64,000 bases of DNA from Lingula anatina (GCF_001039355.2 NW_019773603.1:493172-557171), one strand, 5' to 3'; positions 29,780 through 64,000 are shown, counted from the first letter of the stretch. Notes: generated from the sequence alone by a model not told the origin. Program-made: numbers and translations.

Positions 29780-31135
29780 TATAGAAAATATAAAGAGAAT
29801 GGTTTCGGAATTCTTTCATCCTTGAGCGAGTCCATTGAGGGAAACACTTGTCTTAGTGGGCTTACTTTGGTGCTGTCGTTTTAAGTGACAACTGATGAGC
29901 ACCTTAAAATAGGGGAATAGCTTTGGGCTCGTCCAGCTGCATTCAGTATGTACCCTGTGCTATATTTCTGAACATTTACCTGTGGAACAGAGAAATATGA
30001 AGGTAGTTGGAGAAGCTTTTGATGAAAAGAGATATATAGAGCTTCATATGTACATTTTGCTCGAACGAAATGATAATTTGCAAAGTGTGGGTTATATGTG
30101 AGTTCGGGTAAATGAATTTGTGAATACAAAATTAAAGTTTTGGACTGGAGGAGAATTAAACCATTATTTCATTTAATGCATTTCCTATAATTTAGTTCAA
30201 TGTACATTAGTTATATGGAGCGTGCTTGAAGCTAAAACTAAGAACCTGTAGTCTGTGTATGTGTACTGCGTAATTTTGTAATAATAAAAAAAAAATGAGT
30301 AAGAAATGTATACATAGTAGCTTCAACGCAAGCATTCATGATGATAATGTATTTTATACACTTACATGTGAAGTTCGGTTAAGAGTTGTGAAACCTAAAT
30401 CACCCAAACGTTATAAATATATATATGAAATGTAATTCTTATCTATTAATATTCTACGACAAACCTAAAAATCACGTCCTGTGTTGTAAATTAAAGTATA
30501 GTGTGAACTGAATAGTGACTGTTATTTTTCTCATTAAAACAACGACTAATGGAAACGCACAACTCCTATATCTATTATGGGTAAATGGTATATTATGCGG
30601 GTGCTTTTATTTCGAAAAACGACAGGCAACTCAAAGATCATGACTGACTCTTAGTTACCTTGATCTGCAGTGCAGTACCGGACTCCCTGTGACATCAAGT
30701 AGTAGTTTTACTCGAAAATTCTGCCGTGTCCCAGGCACCAAGCATTGTACTTAACAGAATTTGATTTAAAAGGCAGCACGTTTCTTTTTCTTTACCACCG
30801 TTAAATAAAATCCGTTCATATATGCTTTTTACAATGCATTTGGTTTTCTTTACCTGAGCGCCATTATGTGAATATGCCACTAAATTATACAAGGTAAGCT
30901 GTCAATTTTTTACTTGACTTTTGTTTCCCGGTTGTCTTGGTTTGTTTTCTTACTAGCGGAATCTTAGAAAGGTTCAGCAGTGCACGTAACTGTAATAAAA
31001 GTTGGGTAACATAAAGAGCCGGTACATCAGCCAGGACACACATTAATATAAACCTTTCTATTTGAGTATTATTTCGGCTCTTATGGTAAATGGTGACAAT
31101 TGCATTTAAGATATGATGGCAAGCTGCAGTAAGCC
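29780..31135. repeat. Old duplicated block, copy 1 (partner 33440-35310)
   Basis: Colinear anchors shared with 33440-35310 include GTCGTTTTA-TGACAACTG, GATAATTTGCAAAGTGTGG, GTGTATGTGTACT-CGTAATTTT, TTACCTTGATCTGCAGT and TTTGCAATCTGCAGTAAG-like ends. No coding frame survives in both copies. Shorter relatives of its middle part occur at 32765-32970 and 41750-41990. Confidence 0.65.
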
Positions 31136-31820
31136 CCCCCCCCCCCCACCCCTATACGCGATGTCTGTCATTTGCTATATGTGTGTTGAAAATGGAAACG
31201 CAATGGTTTCCGAACATAAGGGAAAATGGCGTTGATGACAGAGCATAGTGGAGTTAATATAAAGCGTATTTTTAATAGGTTTTACAATTAAGAGTGTTTT
31301 GGGTACCACCGGACCAATCTTATTTACTTAACAAAATCAGTATAGATGGCAAAGCATATCTTCTTCATTATCACTGTTAAATTAATATCGTTGATATATA
31401 ATTATTACTATCAATATTTTTTGTAATATTTATTAAATTTAATTTAATGTGTTTTTTTAAGCTGAACGTCATTGGGTTTAAAGGATGATTTCATCCTGTT
31501 TGAGAAATGATAAAAATATTGTTTAACTTTAGATTGCACGCTGCAGTAGTCCCCCCCCTTTTTTTTAGCTCCAGAACTGCAGCCTGGACGCTTAATAAAA
31601 AATGACGACAATAGAATTTAGCATTGCAAGCCGCAGCGAGCCCCCCACCCAACCCCACCGCCCTTTGAGCGACGTATATCATTTATTTTGAATGTTGTGA
31701 AAATGGATGCACGTTTTTCTGAGAAACTGAAGACAAAACAAGCGTTGATGACAATGATAGGGGTGTTAATGGGACTTTGCATTTATTTTAAGGATTTTAA
31801 TCACATTAGCTCTGATTAAT
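31080..31820. repeat. Two diverged units around a C-rich tract
   Basis: The segments 31080-31320 and 31590-31820 share GCAAGC-GCAG, a run of C bases, TGTCATTT-like text and GCGTTGATGACA. A shorter third unit starts at about 31530. The poly-C at 31136-31147 is a weak point for sequencing. Confidence 0.55.
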
Positions 31821-32050
31821 AGAGATTTTTACTACAGTGAATAGAATGTCTCAAAGGCATATGCCTTACAAGTACAATGGGAAGATGGGTGGTTTTATTC
31901 ACTTTGACGTTTAAAAAATTGTCTCTTCAGTTTTAAAAGCATAGTGCTTAGCTTTTCTCGTGCAATAATATAGCATTGTATTTAGTTAAACAGTTAAGTG
32001 TTAATTGCTCCTGAGTATATTCTGGACACCACTTGTCCCCTCTTCACATA

Positions 32051-32079
<29 letters not shown>

Positions 32080-32085
<6 letters not shown>

Positions 32086-32290
32086 AAACAGTCTGGTTTC
32101 CTGCCAAAGAGCTTGTTTACCAGCGTCATAAAGTCCATAAGTCACTAGGTCTCGTTTCACAAAAAATCTAAAAGGGCGCTTACGTTGTTTTTAATTAGCT
32201 GCTACTCGACGAAGCTAAGCCTCCTCGGGAGTTGCCTTAAGTCTGCTAGCACCACTAAAACTCGGTAAAGGAGAACATAATCACATAACT
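32080..32290. repeat. Fragment related to the MITE at 49598-50334
   Basis: TCGTTTCACAAAAAATCTAA, then AAGCCTCCTCGGGAG and ACTAAAACTCGGTAAA, match 49682-49810 in the same orientation. An (AAAT)n tract at 32051-32085 precedes it. Confidence 0.65.
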
Positions 32291-32328
32291 TTGGAAAGTA
32301 CATCCCGTCAATGTATTGTGCTACAATA

Positions 32329-32612
32329 CCCGCATGAAAACGCAGTAGATACTACAGCGCAGTAGACCACTGCAATCATACTCCAAACATGCCTAAAACC
32401 TGCTTCGATTTGGGAGCTAATTAGCATATTTGAAGCGTGCTTCTGTTATGTTGGTAATCTACTGCATAAATGCTCCTCTCTGTACAAACCTATGTACTTT
32501 TTGCAGTAGGCTAGCAGTAGGCTAAAATGCATTTATACTGTAAATATGCTCCACACCACTACTGCGTTAATCCTTCTTTGCTAACTTCGATACTACTGCA
32601 TTTCCGTGCGGG
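32329..32612. mobile_element. 284-bp MITE-like element, copy 1
   Basis: It begins CCCGCATGAAAACGCAGTAG and ends with the near complement CTACTGCATTTCCGTGCGGG. It is flanked by TA on both sides, as for Tc1/mariner-type target duplication. The inside is a set of short CTACTGCA and GCAGTAG phrases. Confidence 0.75.
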
Positions 32613-32629
32613 TATCTTGAATGTTACTG

Positions 32630-32630
<1 letters not shown>

Positions 32631-32727
<97 letters not shown>

Positions 32728-32749
32728 GGGGGTATATATATATATATAA
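32631..32749. repeat. (TA)n microsatellite interrupted by ACAGGGGGG
   Basis: About 94 bp of AT, a short G-rich break, then another 17 bp of AT. Confidence 0.95.
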
Positions 32750-33439
32750 CAAACGGAAACATCACGTACTCTTCTATACTATACTGTGACCTGAAAGGTG
32801 TCGCCATTTTAACAATTAAGACAACGACTAATGGAAATCCTCAGCTTTAAATTCAATACTAGTTGACGGATTATTTGTGGCTTATGCGGGTATCCATTAG
32901 TTCGAAAACAGCGGAGCAGTCCACGCTTATTTTGCCTTAATTGCCTTGACCCGCGTGAGTGGGTTTGCTACCCCCCCCCCACCCCCGAAATGGTATTCTA
33001 AGACCACACTTTAGCCTCTCCTTTGATAAGGAATTACTTTGTCAGCCTTTAGGTAAGGGACACTGACATAAAGGAGCTCCTCATTGGTTAAAGTAGGCCT
33101 CTGTGACACCATCCTCGTCATAAACGCCTCAGTAATGTTGTATAATTGGGGTCAACTGGTCAACTTCAATCACGCAACAGTGCATATGGACATTATCACT
33201 GCATGTGGATGTTTTGATCTAAGCCAATCTATTGATCTAAGTGACAATTTACCAAAAAAAGCAACTAATAAATAAATAAATAATGATAAAATGATAAAGA
33301 ATAGTAATAAGTAAATAAAGTAGCTGAAGCCGTCTTTCGAGAAACGGAACCTTACAAAGAAATCGTCATCGGTGAAGTGCGGATCGGTAAGCACCTACTT
33401 GGCTTATTTTTGGTGTCCTGGATAAGACTTTAGAAATAT

Positions 33440-35310
33440 TTAATATTTTCTTTCTTTGCCAACTCTAAGTCCTGCTGTCGTTTTAAATGACAACTGTGAA
33501 GATAGGATAATACCGGTAACTAAAAGCTCGATCAGCGGCAAACACTTTCACTATATTTTGGAACATTTAGAACGAAGAAATAGAAAGGAAGTTACCCCGT
33601 ACACGTATATTGTTACTGTTATGTTGGAAATGGCAGAGTCATCTACCTCTGGCTAGGAGTTCAACTCTCTTGATGTACATGTATATAGGCCCTTGTGTAT
33701 AATGAACGTAACAGCTGAATTTTCTTTTGAGAACTTTTAATATTCATGGGTCAAAAATATCGCAAATCAATGTCTATATATCTACGATAATTAAACATTC
33801 GGGAAATATTTACGAATGTTAGAAATTGTTTTTTTTTTCTTTTTAGTACGAAGGGATAAACATAGCTACATGTGTACAATTTGCTCAATTGAAAGGATAA
33901 TTTGCAAAGTGTGGTTTACCTGTATATTCAGCTACATGAATTTGAGGATACAAAATAACACTTATGGAATGGGGAAAAATTAAAGGTGCTCATATCGAAA
34001 ACAACCAATCATTTTATGCAGCGAGATAGAGCATGTTTTGAACAAAATGTAGCATAGTGCAGGACACATTACCCATTTTACCATCTAATCATTTAGTGCA
34101 TTTCCTCTAAATTAGTTCAATTCATGTAAGTTATGTGTAGTGAGCTTAAACGTAACATCAAAAGCATATAGTTTGTGTATGTGTACTACGTAATTTTATT
34201 ATGATAAATTAATAATAAACAGATGTAAGAAACGTATGTTGCATCATAGTGTAAATAAGACAAAGGTAGCATGCATGGTAGCTTAAGCGCACAGTCAACC
34301 ATGGCAACCATCTGCAGGCAACCATGATGATAATGTAGAATGTGCACCTTACACGTGAAATTCGGTCAAGAGTTGCGAAACCAAAATGTCCCTGACGTTA
34401 CATCCACGCGTTATAAAATATCAGAAATGAATTTATATAATATTCATATTCTATGAGAAACCTAAAAACCAAGTTCTGTGCTTTAGAGTATATTATACTG
34501 TGAAATAAAGCGTGACTGTTATTTTTACCATTAAAACAACGACTAATAGAAACACACAACTCTATAATGGTTGTTTGGTATTTTATACGGGTGCTCTTAA
34601 TTCGAAAAACAGCAGGCAACTCAAAGATCATGATTGACTCTGAGTTACCTTGATCTGCAGTAGCAGGACCGTTAGTGTTCTCTCGGGCTCCCTGAAACAT
34701 TACGTAGGATTTTAGTAGAACATTTTGACGAGTACCACGCACCAAACATTGACCATCCTCAACTGTTTACGGGAGTTTAAAGTTTGAATCATATAGGGAC
34801 TAAAACACCCTTATAATAATACAATTGGCGATAAGATTAATGATAACTGAGATTATTGAACTTTGCCTAATTCATTAAGAACATTTTATGTTTATACACT
34901 ACATTATAATGTAGTCCAGTGTAGTCCAGTAATTCTACAATTATTTCAGTTCTTTCCTTCGTCAAAAACTACAAATACCGGCCATTCAATTGAATTCAAT
35001 TAACGGAGTTGGTGTCCAATCTCAGTCCACACGTTTTCGCTTTAATTGCAGTCAAGGCTCTCCGGTATAATTCGAAACTAATCAATATCATGTTCTTCAT
35101 GACTGTTGTTGTCTGGGTTTCATGGTGTGTTTTCTTAGAAGAAGGATTTTAAACAGTCACTAGTGCATGAACCTCAGGTAAAGGCTGCCTAAGGCAACAT
35201 ACCGCTCCAGCACAGGGGCGGGGTACACACTGATAACAATCATTTTAAGGCATGGTTTCAGATTGTTTGGCAAATGGTAACGAGCGCTTTTAATAAGAGT
35301 TTGCAATCTG
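33440..35310. repeat. Old duplicated block, copy 2 (partner 29780-31135)
   Basis: Colinear with 29780-31135 in the same orientation, with several hundred extra bases of indels (for example 34740-35080). No gene is seen. Confidence 0.65.
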
Positions 35311-35370
35311 CAGTAAGAAGTGCCTTTAAACAGTGTTTAGACATTTGCTTTTAATGAGTTTAAAACCATG

Positions 35371-35654
35371 CCCGCGCGAAAACGAAGTAGATACTCCAGC
35401 GCAGTAGACTACTGCAATCATACTGCAAACGTGCTTCAAATCTGCTTCGATGTGGGAGCTAATTAGCATATTTGAAGCATGCTTCTATCATGCTGCTAAT
35501 CTACTGCATTAATGCTCCTCCTCTGTACAACCCTATGTAATTTTTGGAGTAGAATTGCAGTAGGCTATACTGCATTTCTACTGCAAATATGCTCCACACC
35601 ACTACTGCGTTAATGCTTCTTTGCTACTTCGATACTACTGCATTTTCGTGCGGG
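35371..35654. mobile_element. 284-bp MITE-like element, copy 2
   Basis: Same length and ends as 32329-32612 (CCCGCGCGAAAACGAAGTAG and CTACTGCATTTTCGTGCGGG). The flanking TA duplication is not preserved. Confidence 0.75.
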
Positions 35655-35879
35655 CAGGCCTACCCAACTACTAGACTCGGCACCGAATGATCCAGAATTC
35701 ACCGGTAAATCGGACCACACTACCCGTTTTCAAGGTGTGTATCAGTACGCATTTCACAGTATCAGACGCGACACCGCTCTTGCCTAGTACGCGATGTGAT
35801 AGTGACGATTCTCAGCGGGGTTGAAAAGCATTGCATCACCACTTAAAATTTGTTCAGGGTATGACTACTGTGTAATGCG

Positions 35880-36121
35880 ATCTGACAGAAAACACAGTGA
35901 AACATTGGATTTGAGGGGGTGCCTCTTATAAATTTTACTAAATGGCATAAAATGTGTATATTTTCATCACTATTTTGTATTTGTTTTAACCCTTAATCAT
36001 GTTAGACACGGTATCTGGAATAAAAAGCACTATTTCTAACAATTTACGGCTGTGAAGTGATCTTTTGTAACTAAAAGGTCATGGAAATGGGGGTGGGACA
36101 ACCTTTTTGACCAATGTTGTA
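35880..36121. mobile_element. Solo inverted-repeat arm of the foldback Tc1 family
   Basis: AACATTGGATTTGAGGGGGT, then AAATGGCATAAAATGTG and ACAACCTTTTTGACCAATGT, match the right-hand terminal repeat of 4920-6592. The rest of the element is missing. It is directly followed by a diverged copy of the 1459-1690 intron sequence (36122-36830). Confidence 0.65.
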
Positions 36122-36830
36122 TGATAATGTATGTTCAGGGTCATTTTTTTGCAGCGTTCCGATATATATTTTTGTCATTCAGTCATGGTTATTTAAACAA
36201 GTGATGTAAGATTTTTTTTTCATATAGGTATTTAAACTTTAACTCAAGGGGCTTGGTGTCGTGGCAAATACTAGGTTACGTATGTTCTCCAGTAAAAAAT
36301 ATCAAAAAAGATTAAGGCAAAAAAAAAAATAAATAAATAAAATAAATTAAATTAAATTAAATTTAAAAAAATGTGATTCCATGATTGTTTGGCATTTCTG
36401 GTATAGTAGTTGGATCATGAGGGAAAATAGGTATTGCTTATTTTACTGTGGGTACAGTGCATCTTCCTTTTTTAACATTCAGTGACAAGCAAACTAAAGT
36501 CTCTCAAAAGCAATTAACTGCTCTATATGGAAGGTTATTTTATTCTTTTTCAACATTATACTTGAGGGAGTTGAATCAAAGAACAAAACCAGTGATGATT
36601 GCATTTAAAGTGAATAAAAGGTTTCATAGCTGGACGTTTTGTCAGTTGTCAGTTCTTTTTGGGGATAGACGATGAATTTTTTTTTCATGCTTCCAACAGA
36701 GTGATACTTTGATACATACTTTTTCATGTGGGACCCTAAAATAATTAAACTTAGTTTGCAATCTGTGCATTAAATGTTTTCAAGAGCATGCCTGTGACCT
36801 CAATTGCACCTCTATGTTGAATGTGGGTGC
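36122..36830. repeat. Diverged copy of the module's upstream intron sequence
   Basis: TGATACTTTGATACATACTT followed by TTTCATGTGGGACCCTAAAATAA matches 1640-1685 and 8705-8750, and ATGTATGTTCAGGGTC matches 1462-1480. No module exon accompanies it. Confidence 0.6.
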
Positions 36831-37859
36831 TAAGCGCCATTATGTTTTCCCGCATCTTATCTGTAAGGTGCCAGTTAGTCCATAAGCTGAGCCTTAACAT
36901 ATTCTTCCTTAAGCAAAACCGATCAAGAGAATTTAACCCATGAAACTGGAAACGGTTTTAAACAACTGCTTCCCATTCTGTTGGTAAAGTTGACCGCATG
37001 ACGCTTTTAAAAAAAATGAAGAATAATATATAATTTTTGGAGAAATGGACGCCAATATCAATTGTTTCCTTTTTGGGAGGGGGGTGAAAATTGATTATTT
37101 TCTGGTGTTGTTTTGGTGACAAAAGATAACACAGAAGATCGCACATTTTTTTCAATGAACTCCAAGATGAAGAGATAAGAGTTTATTCAGCCATTAATAT
37201 ATAAATATAAAAATTTATATAAAACGGAAATTGGACTGTTATTCGGGTTACAAATTAAATGTCATAAAATGACACTGAACCTGCCATTTCTGAACAGAAA
37301 AGGGCGGTAGGTCATGTGGATGTGCATTCAGTGGAACCGATCTTAAGTCCGAGTTGTTGGCAATGTCGTACCTAGCGTAAAATTCATTCAGCTTGTGGGG
37401 AAGTGCTGTGTCGTCGTCACTCAGTACGTGTGTTGGACTTTGGCTGTCTTATGTTATTGGTTTTGTCTGTTTTTGGATATCCCTAGAATAATACCACTAC
37501 TACTATTACTACTAATAATAAAAAAAAAACAATTGTATTAACGTCTCTTGTTAATAAAATAAAATAAAATAAAACCCACCTTACCAAGGGTTATGAGAGA
37601 CTAGAACCTGTGGTACTACATTTAAAATCCATATATTTTTTTAAAAGTACAACTTATCAATTAAACACATAAAAAGGACATTATATATAAAACTTTTCAA
37701 ACACACTTTATTGTTAGCTTTGCTTCTTTTCCACAACACTGTGTGTACTTGTCTTGCTGTATAAAATTGTATTTGGTCGTTTTGCATAATAAATATAAAC
37801 GTTTCATACCCATTAAAAGCATTCAAATGTCCGTCTATTTGAATGACAAGGTTAAGGTG

Positions 37860-38328
37860 TTCAGGGTGGTAGAGGATACGTCATGGTCTGGGGCGGTTTC
37901 TCATATGAAGAAAAATTGCCACTGTACGTCATTTAAGGGAGGTTCACCGGTCAACGATATGGGGACGAAATTCTGTTGAGGCGCATTCAACCATACATTC
38001 TAACAAATCCAGCATTTTGGTGCAGGTCAAAGCGCCCATTCACAAAACACGGGTCATGGAAGACGCGCTGCAACAGCATGGCATCTCCGTTATGGATTGG
38101 ATGGCATATTCACCAGATGTCAATGTAATAGAACATGCTTGGTTTATGATTGGCAGAGCAGTAAATGAGAGACAACCTCCAGTGAGAAACATTAGAGAAC
38201 TAAAGCAGGCTGTGATTGAAGAATGGGACCGGCTCCCAATGCAAGATTTACATAATTTGGTTGCAAGTTGCAGGAGACGACGTGAAGCTGTTGTTCAGAA
38301 CCAGGGAGGACACACCCGATATTGACTC
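37860..38328 (+). pseudogene. Tc1-like transposase, C-terminal half, frameshifted
   Basis: The first part (37860-38010) reads VMVWGGFSYEEKLPLYVI, then a stop and FTGQRYGDEILL, equivalent to the VWGGI and Y-x-x-EI-L blocks. After a shift near 38025 it continues APIHKTRVMEDALQQHGISV, YSPDVNVIEHAW, ending GGHTRY and TGA. APIHK and SPDVNVIEHAW correspond to the DNAPIH and SPDLNPIEHLW blocks of the DDE domain; the Asp of DNA falls in the broken region. It cannot encode an active enzyme. No terminal repeats are recognised. Confidence 0.75.
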
Positions 38329-38554
38329 CATAATAGAAGATTAATCATCTGTTATCTACAGTCTTTTTTTATTTAAACCAATTCTTAATTGATTGAATCG
38401 TAAATCTTATTTTTTTATGATCCTATGCTTTACTCAATTGATAAAGGCCACCGGCCCATAGCAAATACATCAACTGACTCTAGTGAATACCGTCAACTTG
38501 GAGGCGTTGTACGGGGAAATTCTTCCTGGGGCGCTTCCATATTTGGAAGTCACA

Positions 38555-38850
38555 ATTTTTGTACGTCACAGCCATGTGCCGCCTGGAGCTGCATTCCCGC
38601 CTTGCGCTGACGTTATCTCGTGCAGACGAGACAAGAAGTAAAGTGGCTGATGCGGAGTTTGAAGTTTTAAACTAAGAATATCTTGCAGTCAGAACCACAA
38701 CACAAGCAACATTCTGCTTCAAAAAATGATTTTGGTCTAGCCATTGCGTGGCCCTTATAGTGGTATCAGGCATACACTGGTGTAGCTGTCAAACTTGGCA
38801 CACGGCAAGCACGTGTATTGTTTTTATCATCTTCAGGAGCAAATATTTTT
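38555..38850 (+). repeat. ~290-bp dispersed repeat (inverted partner 26889-27170)
   Basis: See shared phrases under the partner. It lies about 230 bp after the Tc1 fragment and is followed by a poly-A run (38872-38896), as for a retroposed sequence. Confidence 0.65.
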
Positions 38851-38989
38851 TTGGTAAGCAAAAAGTATATAAAAAAAAAAAAAAAAAAAAAAAAAATTGG
38901 ATATATATTTTTCTTTTGGAAACTTTATTTATTGTTCACTTTACATCTTAAAAATAGCAAATAAAATTAAATAAAGCAGAATTAAATCT

Positions 38990-39628
38990 GTTTTACGGTT
39001 CAATTTGGTCTAATAACATTTAACTGCAGATTCTCTGCAGAGCAGTTCTTTTTGATTGACGGAAATTGTACACGGTTGCTGTTCTTTAGAGTCACTGTTG
39101 AAGACCGATTCACAGTGACTCTGACACTCAGGGCACATAACGTGGACAAACTAGTAAAATGCTTCTTATCTTTAATTTCGTAAATAATTTTCTCTAAGCA
39201 ATATTTACACAACCTATCTATTTTTTGTAAATTTTCATGTCTACTGGTTTCTATTGCAAGTCTATGATTTGAAGCTCTGAATCTTGAAAATGCTATTCTG
39301 TGTTTCATAATATTTACATCAAATAAACAATTTAGGTTCTAACAAACTCTTAAACAATGCATAGTTTTAAAAAAAAAGTTTGGACTATTTTGTATACTTT
39401 CAACCCAATTTTGTCTAGCACAGTCCTTCAGGTTTAGTAAAAATTGGCTTACAAAGGTATTTATATCACGATATAAACACATGTGATATCCATGCATAAC
39501 CAAAACCATACATATAAATTATTTGTTTTACTTTAGTCACCCAGTGAGTCCTTCCATGTTCATGTAGTGTACGCAACATATTATAGCAAGCTCTGCAAAA
39601 TGTACTGAAACATTTTAGTGCTCAATAA

Positions 39629-39692
<64 letters not shown>

Positions 39693-41030
39693 CAGGATAA
39701 TCATGGTTTTCTCCTCTTGCTGTGCTAGGGTACTCTTAGCTTTGCTCCAGGACTAGAAAGCAGAGAATACCAGCCCTAAGTACTTATAGTGGCTAACAAT
39801 TTCTACCTCCTTATTATTTAGGAACCATTTTTCATGTTTATTTAAATAACCACCTCGTCTGAATACGATGATTTTTTGTTTTATCTTCGTTGATCATCAT
39901 GCCATATTTTTTTCAGAATTTTTCTAATTTTACCATAAGCTTTTGCAAGCTACCAACCGTGTCACTTATCTCTACTGCATCATCCGCAAAGAGAAAATGT
40001 GAGATGCTAGGTGCATCTTCATTTACCAAAAATGACTTTGCAGCTTTCATCATTTCTTAACATATGAACAAATTCATTAAGAAATAGAGAAAACATAAAT
40101 GGACTTGACACGCAGCCTTGTTTGGTGCCTATGGTACAATCAAAATAATCAGATATACCATCTTTCATCTGTATACTTGTCTTTAATTGTTTATACATAG
40201 ATTGGATGACTTTGACTATCTTTGTATTAACCTAGTTTTTCAATAAAACATATATTAATAATGTATGGTCAACGCAATCAAAGGCTTTAGCAAAGTCAAT
40301 GAAAATGCAGTAGCATCTTCCTCTCTGTTTTTGTAAGATGCTTCTGTATTAGGGCTTACAATGTGAAGCAATTATCTATTATACTATAGCCTTTCCTAAA
40401 CCCACTTTGTTCTTCACAAAACTTACTTGTATCTTCTGCCAATTTCACTAAGCTTTCATTAAGGACTTTTGTTAATATTTTCTCCACTACGTTTAATAGA
40501 GAAATACCTCTGTAATTATTTGGATCTTTTTTGTTACCTTCTTTATAGATTGGGCATATAATAGCCTCTCCCCATTTTGCCGGGAAGACCCCAGTTTGCA
40601 TAACTTGGTTATATAATGAACATAAACAGGGGAAAAGCATGTCACTATGTTTAAACATCTCGACCACTAAGCCATCAGGTCCTCCCGATTTATTATTTTT
40701 CATTTACCTCATTGCAGCAATTATTTCTTTATTTTTTTTTATTTTTCATCTTCTAAATTATCAATGTCTTCATTTTCAAATGTTTCCAGATTATCAATAA
40801 GCTGTTTAGCTTCATTTTTGAACACGGGATCAATAGGGTGCTTAGCTATTTCTAACAAAGACCGAAAATGTTGAAGCCAAGTGTCTGCTTATATGTTATT
40901 TCCCACTGCTTTTGAAAAAGTATACTCTTTTGGCCGATCCCAGATTTCATTTGGAGAGCTAGGGTCCTTAAACAGGTCCTCCGTATAAGCTACTTTAATG
41001 AGCACGTTCGTTTTGCTGTGTGAGCATACA
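38990..41030 (-). pseudogene. LINE-type retrotransposon, reverse transcriptase and C-terminus, decayed
   Basis: Reading the minus strand from about 40703 down: SGGPDGLVVEMFKH, WGEAIICPIYKEG, NNYRGISLL and QSGFRKGYS in one frame, then GTKQGCVSSPFMFSLFLNEF (about 40129-40065) and FADDAVE (39970-39990, the catalytic YxDD box). These follow the order of reverse transcriptase blocks. Later come FCRACYNML, WVTKV, GFGYAW (39491-39507) and the C-terminal MKHRIAFSRFRASNHRLAIE (39308-39249) with Cys residues. Multiple frameshifts, stops and a 60-bp (ATT)n insertion (39628-39690) show it is dead. The clade is non-LTR of the CR1/jockey sort, judged by motif style only. Confidence 0.75.
39628..39690. repeat. 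(ATT)n microsatellite inside the LINE
   Basis: About 21 units of ATT lie between the reverse transcriptase and C-terminal parts. Confidence 0.95.
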
Positions 41031-41749
41031 TCTTATTGCAATAAACTGTGGTGCCCATTTCATTACCAGACTACTCAGCTTGACTTAGGTATTTATTAAA
41101 TATAAAAAATACGCATAATCTCAATACCAACTGCACTATTTGTCGTAATAGAAGAATCCTTTGAAAAAAACTTTGGTGTTGCTTAATTTTTTAGCATAAG
41201 CGTGATAACCAAAATTAAGAATTAATCATCGAAACTGTCGGGTGAAACATTATCAAAGAATTTCTGGGGAATTTCGTGGGGATGTTCCTAAAGTTGTCTC
41301 ATGCTAGTTCATCCATTGAAAACATTGAAGACTACCTAGTCACCCTGTGGATTTCTATGGGTACAAACTTGACTGGTTAAGCCAAAGCGCTTGTAAAAAT
41401 GCAGTGGAGTAAAACCGTTGACTTAAAAATGTAATTTTTTGCCTGCCTCTGACACGCTTGTGTAAGTTCAACAGGATATCTGCTGGGATATCTTTTTACA
41501 CCCTCTTGATTCTCGAAAACGTTATAGGATAACTCAAATGCTACAATCTACATGTATGTTTATATGCTGCTGTCACATTGTGCGCATTTATATAAACACA
41601 TGTACTTTTCCATGATGAAGTTTAATAAATGGATGGGGAAATCATGCATTTGTTTACAAGTGTTGTCAAAAACAATTCGAATTTCTCTTTAAAAAATCAA
41701 TCTTAAACCAATTGATTGTGACGTTACATCCAAGCAATATCAGAAATGA

Positions 41750-41990
41750 ACTTTTATGACAATAAGAAACACCACGTACACTGTACTCTTCTATAGTATA
41801 CCCTGACCTGAAAGATGACCGTCATTTTTACAATGACAACAGCGACTAATGGAAACACACAGCTTGAAAATCAATACTAGTTGACGGTTTATTTGTATTT
41901 TATGCGGGTATCAATTTACAGGTGGTAAAACCGCAGACCAATCCACAGTAATAATTTTGTCTTAATTCCCCTTGGTCTCTGCGATTATAA
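41750..41990. repeat. Dispersed repeat, relative of 32765-32970 and the 30.5/34.5-kb blocks
   Basis: CGACTAATGGAAACACACAG, then CAATACTAGTTGACGG and ATGCGGGTATC, are shared with 32820-32895. No gene is seen. Confidence 0.6.
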
Positions 41991-42173
41991 AATTATGGCT
42001 ATATTTTAAAATGATTTAAACATTCTTATATGCTGCATATAAATAAAATCATCATTCAATCATCAAATATTATTATTATTTTTTTTTTTAACAGCGAATC
42101 TAACTGTTAATCTAGATTTATGAATTACTACGACTCTGTTCTTTTTTGTGTTGCAGAATTGATTTCATCTACG

Positions 42174-64000
<21,827 letters not shown>

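Overview
This window is animal (metazoan) nuclear DNA: AT-rich, intron-rich with GT-AG introns, full of (TA)n microsatellites and decayed Tc1/mariner, Penelope-like, Bel/Pao-like and LINE elements. These features suggest a marine invertebrate; the sequence alone does not fix the phylum. There is no prokaryotic gene organisation, CRISPR array, rRNA or convincing tRNA gene.

Two paralogous secreted-protein genes lie in tandem on the + strand. Gene 1 enters from the left edge without its first exons, is coding from 1744 and stops at 23570-23572, with a probable spliced 3'UTR. Gene 2 begins at 42174 with a signal-peptide exon and runs off the right edge. Both carry a Cys-rich extracellular module spread over six exons, containing the motif DGDIVRCRW, followed by thrombospondin type-1 repeats (TSRs) on phase 1-1 exons. 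All splice phases agree: gene 1 gives 470 codons including the stop, gene 2 gives 585 codons up to the edge. By protein type both are extracellular adhesion or matrix-like proteins; their function is unknown.

The six-exon module occurs three times: copy A (about 427-7002), copy B (7368-15659) and copy C in gene 2 (about 54465-62150). A and B are nearly identical, are joined at a single N (7367), and cannot be spliced in series because A exits in phase 1 while B enters in phase 2. They are better read as two alleles, or an unmerged contig overlap, than as a tandem domain repeat. Other single Ns at 17390, 17974 and 24869 also separate near-identical copies. At the right edge a 326-bp unit (155-bp intron plus 171-bp TSR exon) repeats without any difference that I can see and continues past the edge.

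The rest is introns and intergenic DNA (about 24.5-42.1 kb) made of repeats: Penelope-like fragments with GIY-YIG remnants, a Bel/Pao-like fragment, Tc1 fragments, a LINE on the minus strand (about 39.0-41.0 kb), several MITE-like elements with terminal inverted repeats, and old dispersed duplications. The most structured element is a 1.67-kb foldback derivative of a Tc1-like transposon, found at the same intron position in copies A, B and C. Its two arms each carry a decayed transposase C-terminal half reading outward.
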